NCBI GenBank assembly: GCA_964390725.1
Contig: CAYMIW010000002.1
Span: 1 to 64,000, forward strand
DNA length: 64,000 bases
Origin: JAABTH01 sp964390725
GTDB taxonomy: Bacteria > Bacillota > Dethiobacteria > DTU022
Reading direction: 5' to 3'
Under the pieces are notes generated by a model. The model had not been told where the DNA came from, did no database searches, and was given only the letters and a program-made list of their open reading frames with translations. Positions 34,164-44,202 of the stretch are shown here, piece after piece (positions within the stretch are counted from its first letter, which is position 1; each line of letters starts with the position of its first letter). Both the position numbers and the translations under genes were made by a program.

Positions 34164-34838
34164 TTGGTAAATATATTGGTGGTTGAGGATAATGAAAAGC
34201 TAAGGCAGCTTATGTGTATTCACCTTGTACGCACCGGGTATAATGTTTTTGAAGCAGGTAACGGCTTTGAGGCGCTGGATGCCTTGGAAAAAGAAGCCAT
34301 ACATCTTATTGTAGCAGATATCATGATGCCTAAGATGGACGGTTATGAGTTAACCGGTGAGCTCCGAGGGGCAGGGATTACAATTCCCGTATTGTTGGTT
34401 ACCGCAAAGGAAACTTTAGAGGATAAAAGAAAAGGCTTTAAAACAGGTGTAGATGACTATATGGTAAAACCGATAGATATGGAAGAACTGTTGCTCAGAG
34501 TTGAGGCGCTACTGCGGCGCTCTAACCTGTCAGGTAGCCATATCCTTAACGTTGGCGCATCAACCTTAAATTCAGAATCATTGATGGTTACTTTTGGCGA
34601 GTGTATTATTTCTCTTCCGCAGAAGGAATTCCTGCTTCTACATATGCTATTGTCCTACCCAAATAAAATATTCACACGAAATATTCTAATGGACGAAATC
34701 TGGGGCTATGAAAGCGAATCAGACTCACGTACAGTTGATGTTCATATTATGCGCTTGAGAGAAAAGTTTGCGGATTCGCCGGATTTTGAGCTTGAAACCG
34801 TTAGAGGACTCGGGTATAGAGCGGTGATTAAACGATGA
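34164..34838 (+). CDS. OmpR-family response regulator
   Basis: A 224-residue regulator. The receiver domain has the acid pocket VVEDN, phospho-acceptor Asp52 (IVADIMMPKMDGYE) and the Lys switch VKPID. The C-terminal winged helix ends DEIWGYESESDSRTVDVHIMRLREKF and VRGLGYRAV. The start is TTG 34164 with GAGAGGTG upstream. Its stop overlaps the kinase ATG, so the pair forms one unit and probably controls the exporter genes at 36144-40103. Confidence 0.94.
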   Translation: MVNILVVEDNEKLRQLMCIHLVRTGYNVFEAGNGFEALDALEKEAIHLIVADIMMPKMDGYELTGELRGAGITIPVLLVTAKETLEDKRKGFKTGVDDYMVKPIDMEELLLRVEALLRRSNLSGSHILNVGASTLNSESLMVTFGECIISLPQKEFLLLHMLLSYPNKIFTRNILMDEIWGYESESDSRTVDVHIMRLREKFADSPDFELETVRGLGYRAVIKR

Positions 34839-35881
34839 AACGCATCCAAACGAAGTTTGCCATATTCCTGGTTCTTACTGTATTAGCATCATCATTACTA
34901 GCAACTCTGCTCTCATTTTTCATCAGCGGCATTCTGGCTACCAGAGGGAACCCTGCTGCCTTTTATCTGGGTTTTGCTCTGAAAGAGATCTTGACACCAG
35001 TTTTTACTGTAATAATCTCAGTAATAATTATTGCGACAATTTCAAGAAAAGCTGTATCGCCTGTTGTTGAACTGTCGAACGCAACGAAGCAGATTGCTTC
35101 GGGGAAGTTTGATATCAGCTTAAATAGCTTGGAAAGAAAGGATGAGTTCGGACAGCTGGCACAGAATTTTATGATCATGGCCCAGGAATTGAAGTCAAAC
35201 CAATACCTGGCCAAAGATTTTATATCGAATGTTTCTCATGAATTCAGAACACCACTCGCGATTATTTCAGGATATGCCAAACTGATAGATAGTGACCAAA
35301 TCACCAAAGAGGAACGCCATGATTACTTCATGAAGATCCAAAGTGAAACTGGTCGTCTTATAAAACTTGTTAGTAATATCTTGAATCTTTCAAAGCTTGA
35401 CAATCGGAAAATACAAGAGCAACCCACACGGTTCTATTTAGATGAACAAATCCGTCAGGCAATATTATCCTTGGATCCTCAATGGCGGGTCAAAGGAATT
35501 CAGCTGAACGTGGATTTGCCGGAAGTCAGCTATTATGGAAACGAAGATCTGCTGGCCCAGGTGTGGATCAACATTCTCGATAACGCAGTTAAATTTACAG
35601 GTGTAAACGGTACGATTAGTGTTCAAATGTGTGTTGATAGTCACATGATAATCATAGAAATTGCGGATAACGGCATTGGGATGGATGCCACCACGCAATT
35701 GAGGATATTTGAGCGGTTCTATCAGGGGGACTCCTCCCATTCAGATCAAGGCTACGGGCTTGGTCTTGCTTTGGTTAAACAGATACTAGAGGTATTAGGG
35801 GCCAGTATCACTATTGACAGTGAGCCGGGTGTTGGCTCAGTGTTTACCGTTTCTATCCCGTTTAACCCTGCGGCGACTTGA
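34835..35881 (+). CDS. sensor histidine kinase
   Basis: A 348-residue membrane kinase with two helices at the N-terminus and a very short extracellular loop (about residues 30-45), then HAMP, HisKA with NVSHEFRTPLAI (phospho-His), and HATPase with DNAVKF, GIGMD and GYGLGLALVKQI. The near absence of an extracellular domain suggests intramembrane sensing, as seen in kinases next to antimicrobial-peptide exporters. It overlaps the response regulator by 4 bp. Confidence 0.93.
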   Translation: MKRIQTKFAIFLVLTVLASSLLATLLSFFISGILATRGNPAAFYLGFALKEILTPVFTVIISVIIIATISRKAVSPVVELSNATKQIASGKFDISLNSLERKDEFGQLAQNFMIMAQELKSNQYLAKDFISNVSHEFRTPLAIISGYAKLIDSDQITKEERHDYFMKIQSETGRLIKLVSNILNLSKLDNRKIQEQPTRFYLDEQIRQAILSLDPQWRVKGIQLNVDLPEVSYYGNEDLLAQVWINILDNAVKFTGVNGTISVQMCVDSHMIIIEIADNGIGMDATTQLRIFERFYQGDSSHSDQGYGLGLALVKQILEVLGASITIDSEPGVGSVFTVSIPFNPAAT

Positions 35882-35918
35882 TTTTCATATAAACAATTTA
35901 TTCATAAATATGTAAGGT

Positions 35919-35967
35919 AAGGCGTGTCGCACAAAACTTATTAATAATATTGTGTGCCACGCTTTTA
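35919..35967 (+). terminator. hairpin after the two-component genes
   Basis: AAGGCGTG-TC-GCACAA and TTGTGT-GC-CACGC-TTTT form a long imperfect stem with an AT-rich loop and a short T-run. Confidence 0.6.
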
Positions 35968-36143
35968 TGTTTGTGCAGTTCATTTATGGTTCATAAATGC
36001 GTGGTAATTTTATGCACGAGCTTGATAGTCTGGAATCTATCATTGCCACTGTCAGAGAAAATATTCTGTAAAGCAGTAGTAAAGACAGTGCGGAAGTTCA
36101 GTTCAAACGTCAAGAGAAATGTTAATGCGGGGGAGTTGATATA

Positions 36144-38081
36144 ATGGAAAAGAGTGGAAAGCAAAAAGATACAAAGGAAAAATATTCAAGATGGATAGTA
36201 GCAGCAATAGTTATGGTGTTACTTTGTTTAGGCGTAGTTATGTACACATCAGCTGTCGGCCGTCGGGTGGCATCAGAAGCGCGAAGCATCACCACAATAA
36301 CTTTAAGCAAAACAGAGATATCGAATGCTATCTCTGTTTCCGGGCAAGTTAACAGCTCAAATGTTATCAATATCTTTTCGACGTTATCAAGTTATCCGGT
36401 GAGTGAGGTTTTAGTGGAAACCGGGGTCAGAGTCGAAACAGGAGATATTTTGGCAAGAATTGATACAACAAGCTTAGATTACGATATTAACCAAGCCAAA
36501 AACAATTTGAATAACGCACAAAAAACGTTGCAAACAGAAAAACAAAATAACCAAAACAGTATTGTAAACGCACAAAATGCGCTTAACTCCGCTAGTGTAT
36601 CCCTTGATAGACAGGAGCTTGCTTACGAAAAAAGCCTTGCTGACCTTGAGGAAGCTGAAAAAGCAATTATTGAACCGTTTGATACATACACATATGATCA
36701 TACAATAACCGAGGCAAAGGTTACGCTTGACAAGAAAACAGCAGACTTGGCAGAAGCTGAATACGAACTTTATTCCGAAATAAATGACTTTGACGTATAT
36801 ACATATAATAATATAATCAATGACGCTAAAATCAACCTTGACAGAAGTATAACCGACCTGGAAAAAGCGAATAACGACAGAGACAGCGAAACCTCATCCT
36901 TCAACAGTTCAGCTTATGACTTTGCGATTAACGCGGCACAAGTAGCGGTAGAGAGAAGCCAAAATGACTATGAAGCCATTCTGATGGCGAATAACAATGA
37001 TACGACAGCTACTGCGGTTGTTGCTGCAAAAAGAGCATTAGAAGATGCACAGGTTACTCTTAACAAAGCTTATAACGATCTGTATAAAGCGCAATCTGAT
37101 TATTATGATTCCAATCAGTCTGCTCAAGATGCGGCCGACGCAAAAGTTACTGCTGCGAGAAACGCTGTAACCGATGCTCAAAGGGCATACGATAAAGCAG
37201 TGGAAGATCTGGACAGAGCTTATGAAAAAGCAGTTGAAGATGCAACAAAAAGTGTAGCTTTAGCTAAAACAGCTGTTAGTGATGCGCAGCGAGCTTATGA
37301 CAAAGCAGTGGCAGATTTGCAACATGCACAAGATAAAACCGCTGCAGATAACATAACACAATTAACAACTGCCCAAAGGAATGTTACGGATGCAGCGAAA
37401 TCGCTAGAAGCTGCACAGCTAAGCGTAGCAAACGCTCAAAACAACCTAAATCAAGCTAAAAATAATATTTTAACTGGTGAATCGAATGTAACTAACCAGC
37501 AGATTACACTTGACAGGCTACTTGACCAGGTTGCAGACTCTGAGATTACTGCATCGGGAAGCGGAACAATCACAGCAGTAAACGCAAAAGAAGGAGTTAA
37601 TCCAAGCGGAATTCTTTTTACGATTGAGGATACGAATCTATTGTATGTAGCGGCGAAGGTAAAGGAATATAACCTCAGCGATTTAAGTATCGGACAGAAT
37701 GTCTTGATTACCACCGATGCAACAGATAAAGATATTTTTGAAGGCGATATTATCTACATTTCTCCGACAGCTGTCAGCGAAGCGGGTTCGACGAATGTAG
37801 AATTTGAGATTTGGGTAGCGCTTAAAAACCCGAATGAAAACATCAAGATTGGAATGAACGCATTTCTTGAAATCATAGTTGCTTCAAAGAAAGACGTTTA
37901 CGCAGTACCATTATCAGCTATTATCACAAACGAAAACGGAACCTTTGTTCGGTCACAGTCCGATAACGAAACCATTGATATCTCTGTAGAAATCGGGATC
38001 ATAACCAGTACATCAGCGGAGATTTCAGGTGAGGGAATAGAGGATGGGCTGATTATTCTTAGCACTCCGGGTGTAAACTAA
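36144..38081 (+). CDS. MacA/HlyD-type periplasmic adaptor with very long coiled coil
   Basis: A 645-residue adaptor for the MacB-like exporter encoded next. One N-terminal membrane helix (RWIVAAIVMVLLCLGVVMY) anchors it. The two halves of the lipoyl domain are at about residues 75-112 and 465-495. Between them is an Ala/Asp/Lys-rich coiled coil of about 350 residues, far longer than the roughly 100-150 usual for MacA. It contains related units such as TDAQRAYDKAVEDL and SDAQRAYDKAVADL, and three blocks with TYD/TYN/AYD-containing spacers, showing growth by duplication. The C-terminus forms the beta-barrel and membrane-proximal domain. GGGGAG lies before the ATG. Confidence 0.9.
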   Translation: MEKSGKQKDTKEKYSRWIVAAIVMVLLCLGVVMYTSAVGRRVASEARSITTITLSKTEISNAISVSGQVNSSNVINIFSTLSSYPVSEVLVETGVRVETGDILARIDTTSLDYDINQAKNNLNNAQKTLQTEKQNNQNSIVNAQNALNSASVSLDRQELAYEKSLADLEEAEKAIIEPFDTYTYDHTITEAKVTLDKKTADLAEAEYELYSEINDFDVYTYNNIINDAKINLDRSITDLEKANNDRDSETSSFNSSAYDFAINAAQVAVERSQNDYEAILMANNNDTTATAVVAAKRALEDAQVTLNKAYNDLYKAQSDYYDSNQSAQDAADAKVTAARNAVTDAQRAYDKAVEDLDRAYEKAVEDATKSVALAKTAVSDAQRAYDKAVADLQHAQDKTAADNITQLTTAQRNVTDAAKSLEAAQLSVANAQNNLNQAKNNILTGESNVTNQQITLDRLLDQVADSEITASGSGTITAVNAKEGVNPSGILFTIEDTNLLYVAAKVKEYNLSDLSIGQNVLITTDATDKDIFEGDIIYISPTAVSEAGSTNVEFEIWVALKNPNENIKIGMNAFLEIIVASKKDVYAVPLSAIITNENGTFVRSQSDNETIDISVEIGIITSTSAEISGEGIEDGLIILSTPGVN

Positions 38082-38115
38082 ATAGCCTGTAAATGTGAAA
38101 AACGAGGTAAAGCAA

Positions 38116-38826
38116 ATGCTTGAATTGAGAAATATTGTTAAAAGGTATTTTATTGGCGAGCCTAATGAGCTTGAAGTATTGCGAAAAATATCATTGAAAA
38201 TTTCTGAAGGTGAGTTTGTTGCTGTCGTGGGGCAATCTGGTTCTGGAAAGAGCACGCTTATGAATATTATAGGCGCACTTGATCGACCGACAGAAGGGCT
38301 CTATCTTTTGGATGGATCAACAATCGCGGAAATGACGGATAACGAGCTTGCTGAAATAAGGAATGAGAAAATTGGTTTTGTTTTTCAGACATTCAACCTT
38401 GTTGCTAAGATAAACGCCCTCAGCAATGTAGAACTTCCAATGTTCTATAAGGGTATTCCTAAAAAAGATCGCAAAGAAAGAGCAGAATATTTACTCTCGC
38501 TCGTTGATATGCAAGACAGAATGAAACATATGCCGAATGAATTATCCGGTGGTCAAAAACAAAGGGTAGCTATCGCCAGAGCTCTTGCAAACGAACCATC
38601 AATAATACTTGCCGACGAACCTACAGGCAACTTAGATACCGAAACAGGTGTTATGGTTACAGACTTGTTCTTGAAAATTCACCGAGAAGAAAAAAGAACA
38701 ATTATTCTTATTACGCATAATGACGATTTGGCAAAAAAAACGCAACGGATTGTCACAATAAGGGATGGCAGGATTGTTAGTGATGAATCAAACAAGGCTG
38801 CTTTTGAAAGAGGTTGTGCTGTATGA
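38116..38826 (+). CDS. MacB-like ABC transporter ATP-binding protein
   Basis: A 236-residue ATPase of the LolD/MacB type. Walker A is GQSGSGKST, the Q-loop FQTFNLV, signature LSGGQKQR and Walker B ILADEPTGNLDT, followed by ILITHND. I start at ATG 38116 (MLELRNIVKRY) with GAGGT upstream; a GTG at 38095 is in frame. It sits between the adaptor and the FtsX-type permease, and its stop overlaps the permease start (ATGA). Confidence 0.94.
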   Translation: MLELRNIVKRYFIGEPNELEVLRKISLKISEGEFVAVVGQSGSGKSTLMNIIGALDRPTEGLYLLDGSTIAEMTDNELAEIRNEKIGFVFQTFNLVAKINALSNVELPMFYKGIPKKDRKERAEYLLSLVDMQDRMKHMPNELSGGQKQRVAIARALANEPSIILADEPTGNLDTETGVMVTDLFLKIHREEKRTIILITHNDDLAKKTQRIVTIRDGRIVSDESNKAAFERGCAV

Positions 38827-40103
38827 TATGGGAAAATATAGCATTGGCTGCATCATCTCTTAAAAGCAATAAAACGAGAGCGCTGCTTACTATGCTTGGG
38901 ATAATCATTGGTATTACTGCAGTTATTGCAATCGTTAGCATTGGCAACGCATTGGAAAACTCTGTCAGTTCAAGTCTTACAGCCTTTGGAACAGCTAACA
39001 TAACGATTGCGGTTCAGGAAAGAGGTAAGGAAGATACAAGTGATAATTTTGGTCTTCCTTCAGAAAACATTATAACCGGCAAAACGCCGTCTTCCGCTGA
39101 TCTGATTACTGAAAAAATGCTTAGTGATTTCAAAACCAGATATGATGATGTTATTCATGGGGTGTCGACAAACTATTCAGGCGGTAGCGCGACTGCAAGA
39201 GATATGGAACTATATGCCAATGTCTCGATTTCTGGTATTAACGAGGATTATGCAAAAGCAAATACCATTACGCTATTGTCTGGCCGCATCATATCGCAAC
39301 AGGACATAGATGATCTTGCAAATGTAGCCGTTGTATCTGACAAATTGGTTGAAAATATGTTTCCCCTTGGAATGGACGCTGTTGGAAAAACAATTAAGAT
39401 TTACAAACCCTATTCAATTGATATTTACATAATTATTGGCGTTTACAAATACGATCAAGATGGACCGTTTGGAAGCACAGCTTCAGATAAAGATATACAG
39501 ACAAATATGTATGTCCCCATAACTACCGCCAAAAAAGATGTATTGGAAAAGAATTTCACTTCATTTACAGTCGTTGCGAATGCTAATGAAGATGTAAACC
39601 AATTAACAGATAGCTTTCAAATTTACTTTGACGGTGTTTACGCCGGAAACAGAGATTGGAAAGCCTCAGTTTCTAACATGACTTCTATGCTTGACACTGT
39701 GACAAGTACGCTTAACACGATAACACTGGCGGTTGCTGTTATCGCTGCTATATCTCTTATCGTGGGCGGCATTGGTGTTATGAATATTATGCTGGTATCC
39801 GTAACCGAAAGAACAAGGGAAATTGGTATAAGAAAAGCTTTAGGAGCTAAAACATTCCATATACAGCTACAGTTTCTGATTGAAGCTGTAATTGTAACTG
39901 TTATTGGTGGTATCATCGGAATTATACTCGGTTTGATCGTAGGAGCTCTTGCTTCGCTACTTTTAGGGGCGGCAGCATCTGCATCTGTGCCAATGATTTT
40001 ACTGAGTTTTTTATTCTCAATGGCTATTGGCCTGATTTTTGGCTTGCATCCGGCGAGCAAAGCAGCTAAGCTCGATCCTATTGATGCTTTAAGATATGAG
40101 TAA
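38823..40103 (+). CDS. MacB-like FtsX-type permease
   Basis: A 426-residue membrane subunit. It begins MIWENIALAASSLKSNKTRALLTMLGIIIGI, the standard MacB leader, then a large extracytoplasmic domain (about residues 50-280), and three C-terminal helices with VGGIGVMNIMLVSVTERTREIGIRKALGA. It acts with the ATPase and adaptor to push peptides or lipophilic drugs out through mechanotransmission. Start ATG 38823 overlaps the ATPase stop; GAAAGAGG is upstream. Confidence 0.94.
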   Translation: MIWENIALAASSLKSNKTRALLTMLGIIIGITAVIAIVSIGNALENSVSSSLTAFGTANITIAVQERGKEDTSDNFGLPSENIITGKTPSSADLITEKMLSDFKTRYDDVIHGVSTNYSGGSATARDMELYANVSISGINEDYAKANTITLLSGRIISQQDIDDLANVAVVSDKLVENMFPLGMDAVGKTIKIYKPYSIDIYIIIGVYKYDQDGPFGSTASDKDIQTNMYVPITTAKKDVLEKNFTSFTVVANANEDVNQLTDSFQIYFDGVYAGNRDWKASVSNMTSMLDTVTSTLNTITLAVAVIAAISLIVGGIGVMNIMLVSVTERTREIGIRKALGAKTFHIQLQFLIEAVIVTVIGGIIGIILGLIVGALASLLLGAAASASVPMILLSFLFSMAIGLIFGLHPASKAAKLDPIDALRYE

Positions 40104-40525
40104 ACAGATTAACGTAACAATGATGAACAGGATCGAAAAGACATTTTGAAATTACTAACGGAGGTTTAATAAATGTAAATGGCACTGTCACGCGTGCTGT
40201 TTAGAGAATAGCCGTCATTGCCTTCTTATTCAAACTCCGGAAGCAATCATATAGACTTAACGATACAACATACTGACTGTGCATTATGTTATAATGATTT
40301 TAGCATAGTTGCAGATTTATTGGAAGCTTATAAATACTTAAAACTCAATGAAATAAAATTACTGTAATTAACCGCAGTTTCTCTGGATTGTTGCCTGGTG
40401 CAAACTGCCTTATTATTAAGGTAATTGAAGGCGACAGATCGTTAATAATGGCGAATTAAATTTGCCGTGTAAAGATATTTGTTGTTTCCGGGTAGTGATG
40501 TTAATAATATTTAGGAGGCACAGCG
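40104..40525 (+). other. intergenic region with extended -10 promoter
   Basis: No gene is supported in these 422 bp. TGTTATAAT at 40287-40295 is a good extended -10 element and could drive the PLP-enzyme gene at 40526. I see no clear -35 and no terminator with a T-run for the exporter operon. Confidence 0.4.
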
Positions 40526-42028
40526 GTGAGAAGTTTAGATGCGTGTTTATCGGTTCGTGATGGACATCATTTTATGGAAGAATGTGATGTTGTTGAACTG
40601 ATACGACAGTTTGGTTCTCCCATTTTTGTTATCTCGGAAAACCAGCTGCGTCGAAATTTCCAAAGGTATCAAAAAGCTTTCACCGAACGATGGCCGGAAG
40701 GGCCAATTAATATTCTGCCGGCGATAAAAGCCAACTGGAACCTAGCATTGAGGTATATCTTGACACAAGAGGGGGCTGGTTGCGACGTATTTTCAGTGGG
40801 TGAGCTCGCCGCAGCCCTGAAATCGGGAGTTAATCCCGATCTCATTTCAGCTAACGGCGGTGGCAAGAGTAAATCACATATCAGTAATTGCATCAAAGCC
40901 GGTGTTAAAATAACTGTTGACGATATAGACGAACTGGACCTCATTGTAGAGGCTGCACAAGCAATTGGGAAAAAAGCCAAGATTCGCTTGAGACTAAGGC
41001 CTGATTTCCCGAATCTATGGCAGCCTACCGGATTTGCCCATGAAACGGTACCGATTGATATAGGCTTCCAGGTGTATAAAAGCGGAATTCCGACCGAGCA
41101 TGTTTTATCCATTGGCAAGAAAGCCCTGGAGTCGGAATATGTTGATCTGGTAGGTGTTCACATACATCTCGGACGACATCATTATAGTGTGAAATATTGG
41201 AGAGAAAGCATTAAGAGGTATATTAAATTGATTGCCATGTTAAAAGAAGAGTGGAAGGGGTGGGAGCCGGAGGAGATAGATATCGGTGGTGGGATCCCCA
41301 CACCAAGAGACCCCTTTGGTAAGATTCTGGGTTCTTCGCTGGACAATTTACTTTTCCTATGCCTGTGGATCGGTATGATCGGTATGAAGCTTTTAGGTGA
41401 AAAAAAGCGATATAAGATAATATCCAAGGCGATGCCCATTTTCATGCGTAAAGAACCAAATGAAAAATTGGCGCCCTCCATTGAAGAATACGCTGATGGT
41501 ATTACAGATACCTTACGTAAAGCGCTGATTAGGCACAAAATTGATCCAACAGGAATTACCCTGCAGATTGAACCCGGCCGAAGTTTGTATGGCAACGCAG
41601 GTATCCATCTTAGTACTGTCCTTAAAACCAAAAGTCAGACCAAACCTATCCGCTGGAACTGGATCTTGCTCGATACCACCTATTTCTTTATGACCGGTGG
41701 CGTCTTTGAAAATAATCTTCACCAGTTCATATTTGCCAATAAAGCCGATCAGAAATCTACTATACTTGCTGATATTGTCGGAAGATCGTGTTTTGCCGAT
41801 CGAATGCTGCCCGAAGTAATGGTTCCCGAGGTCAGCGTGGGCGACATCATTGCCATCCTTGATACCGGTGCTTATCAAGAGGTATCCGCTAGTAACTTTA
41901 ACGCCATGCCCAGGCCGGCTACCGTGCTGGTAAATGAGGGTCAGGCCGAAATCATCAAGCGTGCCGAGACCGAGGCAGATGTTTTCGCCAGGGATATTGT
42001 TCCCGCGCGACTGGAAGTTGGTTCTTAA
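40526..42028 (+). CDS. PLP-dependent fold-III decarboxylase-like enzyme (LysA family)
   Basis: A 500-residue protein of the diaminopimelate/ornithine decarboxylase fold. The PLP lysine is Lys68 (LPAIKANWN). Other family parts are GCDVFSVGELAAAL, DIGGGIPTP and IEPGRSLYGNAG (binding the phosphate). It departs from DapDC in having HIHLGRHH instead of HxHxGSQ and GRSCFADRML where CESGD is usual. It also has an insertion at about residues 270-310 that includes a hydrophobic stretch (NLLFLCLWIGMIGMKLLG). The substrate is therefore unclear. Start is GTG 40526 with AGGAGG. Neighbours are a TetR regulator, an M24 peptidase and a flavin reductase. Confidence 0.82.
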   Translation: MRSLDACLSVRDGHHFMEECDVVELIRQFGSPIFVISENQLRRNFQRYQKAFTERWPEGPINILPAIKANWNLALRYILTQEGAGCDVFSVGELAAALKSGVNPDLISANGGGKSKSHISNCIKAGVKITVDDIDELDLIVEAAQAIGKKAKIRLRLRPDFPNLWQPTGFAHETVPIDIGFQVYKSGIPTEHVLSIGKKALESEYVDLVGVHIHLGRHHYSVKYWRESIKRYIKLIAMLKEEWKGWEPEEIDIGGGIPTPRDPFGKILGSSLDNLLFLCLWIGMIGMKLLGEKKRYKIISKAMPIFMRKEPNEKLAPSIEEYADGITDTLRKALIRHKIDPTGITLQIEPGRSLYGNAGIHLSTVLKTKSQTKPIRWNWILLDTTYFFMTGGVFENNLHQFIFANKADQKSTILADIVGRSCFADRMLPEVMVPEVSVGDIIAILDTGAYQEVSASNFNAMPRPATVLVNEGQAEIIKRAETEADVFARDIVPARLEVGS

Positions 42029-42121
42029 GGCAACATAATAATCAGTCATGTTGCTGATATCGGCTCGCACTATTTTTTAACTAAGCAAACGCTATATTTC
42101 GAAGACGGAGGTAGACGTGAC

Positions 42122-42727
42122 ATGCCCAGCAGTGATGCTTTGAAAGGAATGGACAAGGGGGAAAAACTAGAATTTATTCTTGACTCTGCCATGAAATGCT
42201 TGTTCAGGCACGGAAGCGGTGCAACAACTATGGATTTGATATCCGAAGAAGCTGGGGTAAGTAAGGGTACTTTAACCTACTACTTTAAAAACAAGGAAGA
42301 CATTATCATCCAGCTTGCTTCTCACCTTGCCAGAAAATTGTATTCAGAAATAAGGCTGAGTATTCAAGAATGCAGCAGCCCCAAAGAGCGCCTGATTCAA
42401 GCGATCAACCAGTTTTGGTCTAATTACAGGGAAAAACCCCAGCTGCAGATCGGCTATTATGATTTATGGGCTCAGGGTTTTTACAATGATAGGTTGAAAC
42501 AGGAAGTTGTCAAAATTCATCGTGATTTTCGCTCAATATTTCTGGAGGAGCTAATGCTTGATGATCCTGAGGGACATACCAGTGGAAGGCACAGATATGA
42601 TGCAATTCTAATAACGGGAGTTCTAGAAGGCGCAATGATGCAATGGCTGCTCGAGCCAGACTTGGTTGATAATTGGGAAGAGGTTCGGCAACGGCTGGTC
42701 GAGGTTGTCACGATAATTATGGATTAA
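42122..42727 (+). CDS. TetR/AcrR family transcriptional regulator
   Basis: A 201-residue repressor. The HTH is clear: KLEFILDSAMKCLFRHGSGATTMDLI and EEAGVSKGTLTYYFKNKEDII. The C-terminal helical domain ends GVLEGAMMQWLLEPDLVDNWEEVRQRL, a pattern of the BetI-like or TetR_C_6-type branch. GGAGG lies 11 nt before ATG 42122. It sits between the PLP enzyme and the M24 peptidase in the same direction and probably controls them. Confidence 0.9.
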   Translation: MPSSDALKGMDKGEKLEFILDSAMKCLFRHGSGATTMDLISEEAGVSKGTLTYYFKNKEDIIIQLASHLARKLYSEIRLSIQECSSPKERLIQAINQFWSNYREKPQLQIGYYDLWAQGFYNDRLKQEVVKIHRDFRSIFLEELMLDDPEGHTSGRHRYDAILITGVLEGAMMQWLLEPDLVDNWEEVRQRLVEVVTIIMD

Positions 42728-42835
42728 TGGGGGGGAGGTGAATATGGCTGGTTACCTGTTAAAACTTGTTGATTAAGGTAGTTCTGGTTACCTAAACACT
42801 TGGTTAGGGCCATGGAAATTTAAGGAGGAATGAAG

Positions 42836-44095
42836 ATGGCTTTACAAAAAGCATCAGAGCAAACTGGTTACGCGGTGTTCGGCCCCCATCCTCATCTATC
42901 TGATGTGCCTTATGAAGAGCACCGTTCGAGGATCAGGAAGGCTCAAAAACTTATGAACGAGCAACAGGTCGATGTATTACTATTGTGGAGTATGCAAAAT
43001 TGCAGGTATTTCGGCGGCTTCACGTCTTCACATTGGGATGCTCCCAGTATTCAGCCCTGCGTGACAATTATCCCCGTTGAGGGAGAGCCGGTGCTCGTTG
43101 TGCCGGAGTTTTTCCGGTGGAGTACCGAAGCTCAGTGTTGGATTCGTGACATCCGCGGGCAACTGGACGCTCATCAGGTAAATGCGACACGGGACCTGCC
43201 ACGCGATATTGCTGAAGTGGTAAAAGAAATGGGGTGTGGGAAGGGTAATGTGGCTCTTGAGATGGGCCGCATTGGCCATACGTTCATACCACGACCTTAC
43301 AATGATATTAAACTGCTGATTGATTCTCTTCCCGATGCACGTTTCGTTGACGGCGACAAAATAATCTGGGGTTGCCGTATGTTTAAATCACCTTTGGAGA
43401 TAGACCGGTTAACTAGGGCGGCGGATATACACCGACAAGCTTTTTCAGCAATCATTGATGATTACCGCCCGGGTATGACCGAGAATGACGTATTGAAGAT
43501 CTTCATGGCCACGGCTGTGCAGAATGGAGCCGAATGGGTTTCGTCTGGGCACATTATGTGCGGTGATATTAAAGAAGGCGTTATTGATTGCGGTGGGCAT
43601 TGGGATGGAATTGTGATCAACAAAGGTGATTTAATTTCTGTAGATATGCTTCTTAAATACCGGGGATATTTTGCCGACATGGGTCGATTCATTTATGTCG
43701 GACCCACCACGGATGATTACAAGAAAGGCACCGAGATAACGTGGAAAGCGTTCGATGCTGCAGCCGATAAAATCAAACCGGGCGTGCCGGCAAGTGAAGT
43801 CTATGAAGCCATGGTCAAAGTGGAAATGGAGGAAGGTATGATGCCCGTCGAAATGGCCGGTCATGGTGTTGGCCTGGATGGCCACGAACCGCCAACGATC
43901 ACAGCCACTGACGAAACGGTGCTTGAAGCGGGGATGTGCCTTGAACTGGAGGCCTGCGGCCTTTTGGGAGGATGGCATAAGAATGGGGCACCCGGTATGT
44001 ATCATTACGAGAACTTGGTGGTGGTTACTGAAACAGGGTGCCATGTGATCGAGGGACTCCCACGAAAACACTTGGAGGTATCTTGCTACAAGTAG
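42836..44095 (+). CDS. M24 family metallopeptidase (Xaa-Pro aminopeptidase/creatinase type)
   Basis: A 419-residue pita-bread enzyme. The N-terminal creatinase domain is at residues 25-175. The catalytic domain has the expected metal ligands: Asp in ISVDMLLKYRGYFADMGR (two Asp), His in GHGVGLDGHE, Glu in MCLELEACG and Glu in YHYENLVVV. Members hydrolyse Xaa-Pro bonds, methionine ends, or creatine-like C-N bonds, so peptidase or amidinohydrolase activity is possible. TAAGGAGG stands 7 nt before ATG 42836; ATG 42830 is too close. Confidence 0.9.
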   Translation: MALQKASEQTGYAVFGPHPHLSDVPYEEHRSRIRKAQKLMNEQQVDVLLLWSMQNCRYFGGFTSSHWDAPSIQPCVTIIPVEGEPVLVVPEFFRWSTEAQCWIRDIRGQLDAHQVNATRDLPRDIAEVVKEMGCGKGNVALEMGRIGHTFIPRPYNDIKLLIDSLPDARFVDGDKIIWGCRMFKSPLEIDRLTRAADIHRQAFSAIIDDYRPGMTENDVLKIFMATAVQNGAEWVSSGHIMCGDIKEGVIDCGGHWDGIVINKGDLISVDMLLKYRGYFADMGRFIYVGPTTDDYKKGTEITWKAFDAAADKIKPGVPASEVYEAMVKVEMEEGMMPVEMAGHGVGLDGHEPPTITATDETVLEAGMCLELEACGLLGGWHKNGAPGMYHYENLVVVTETGCHVIEGLPRKHLEVSCYK

Positions 44096-44202
44096 GCAAA
44101 CATACAAAGTTCTTACACCACTTAAAAAAATCCGAGTTGTGGCTCTGATGAGGCTATTCATTGTTGCGAGATTTATTAAATAATTGAAAAAGGAGAAAGG
44201 AA

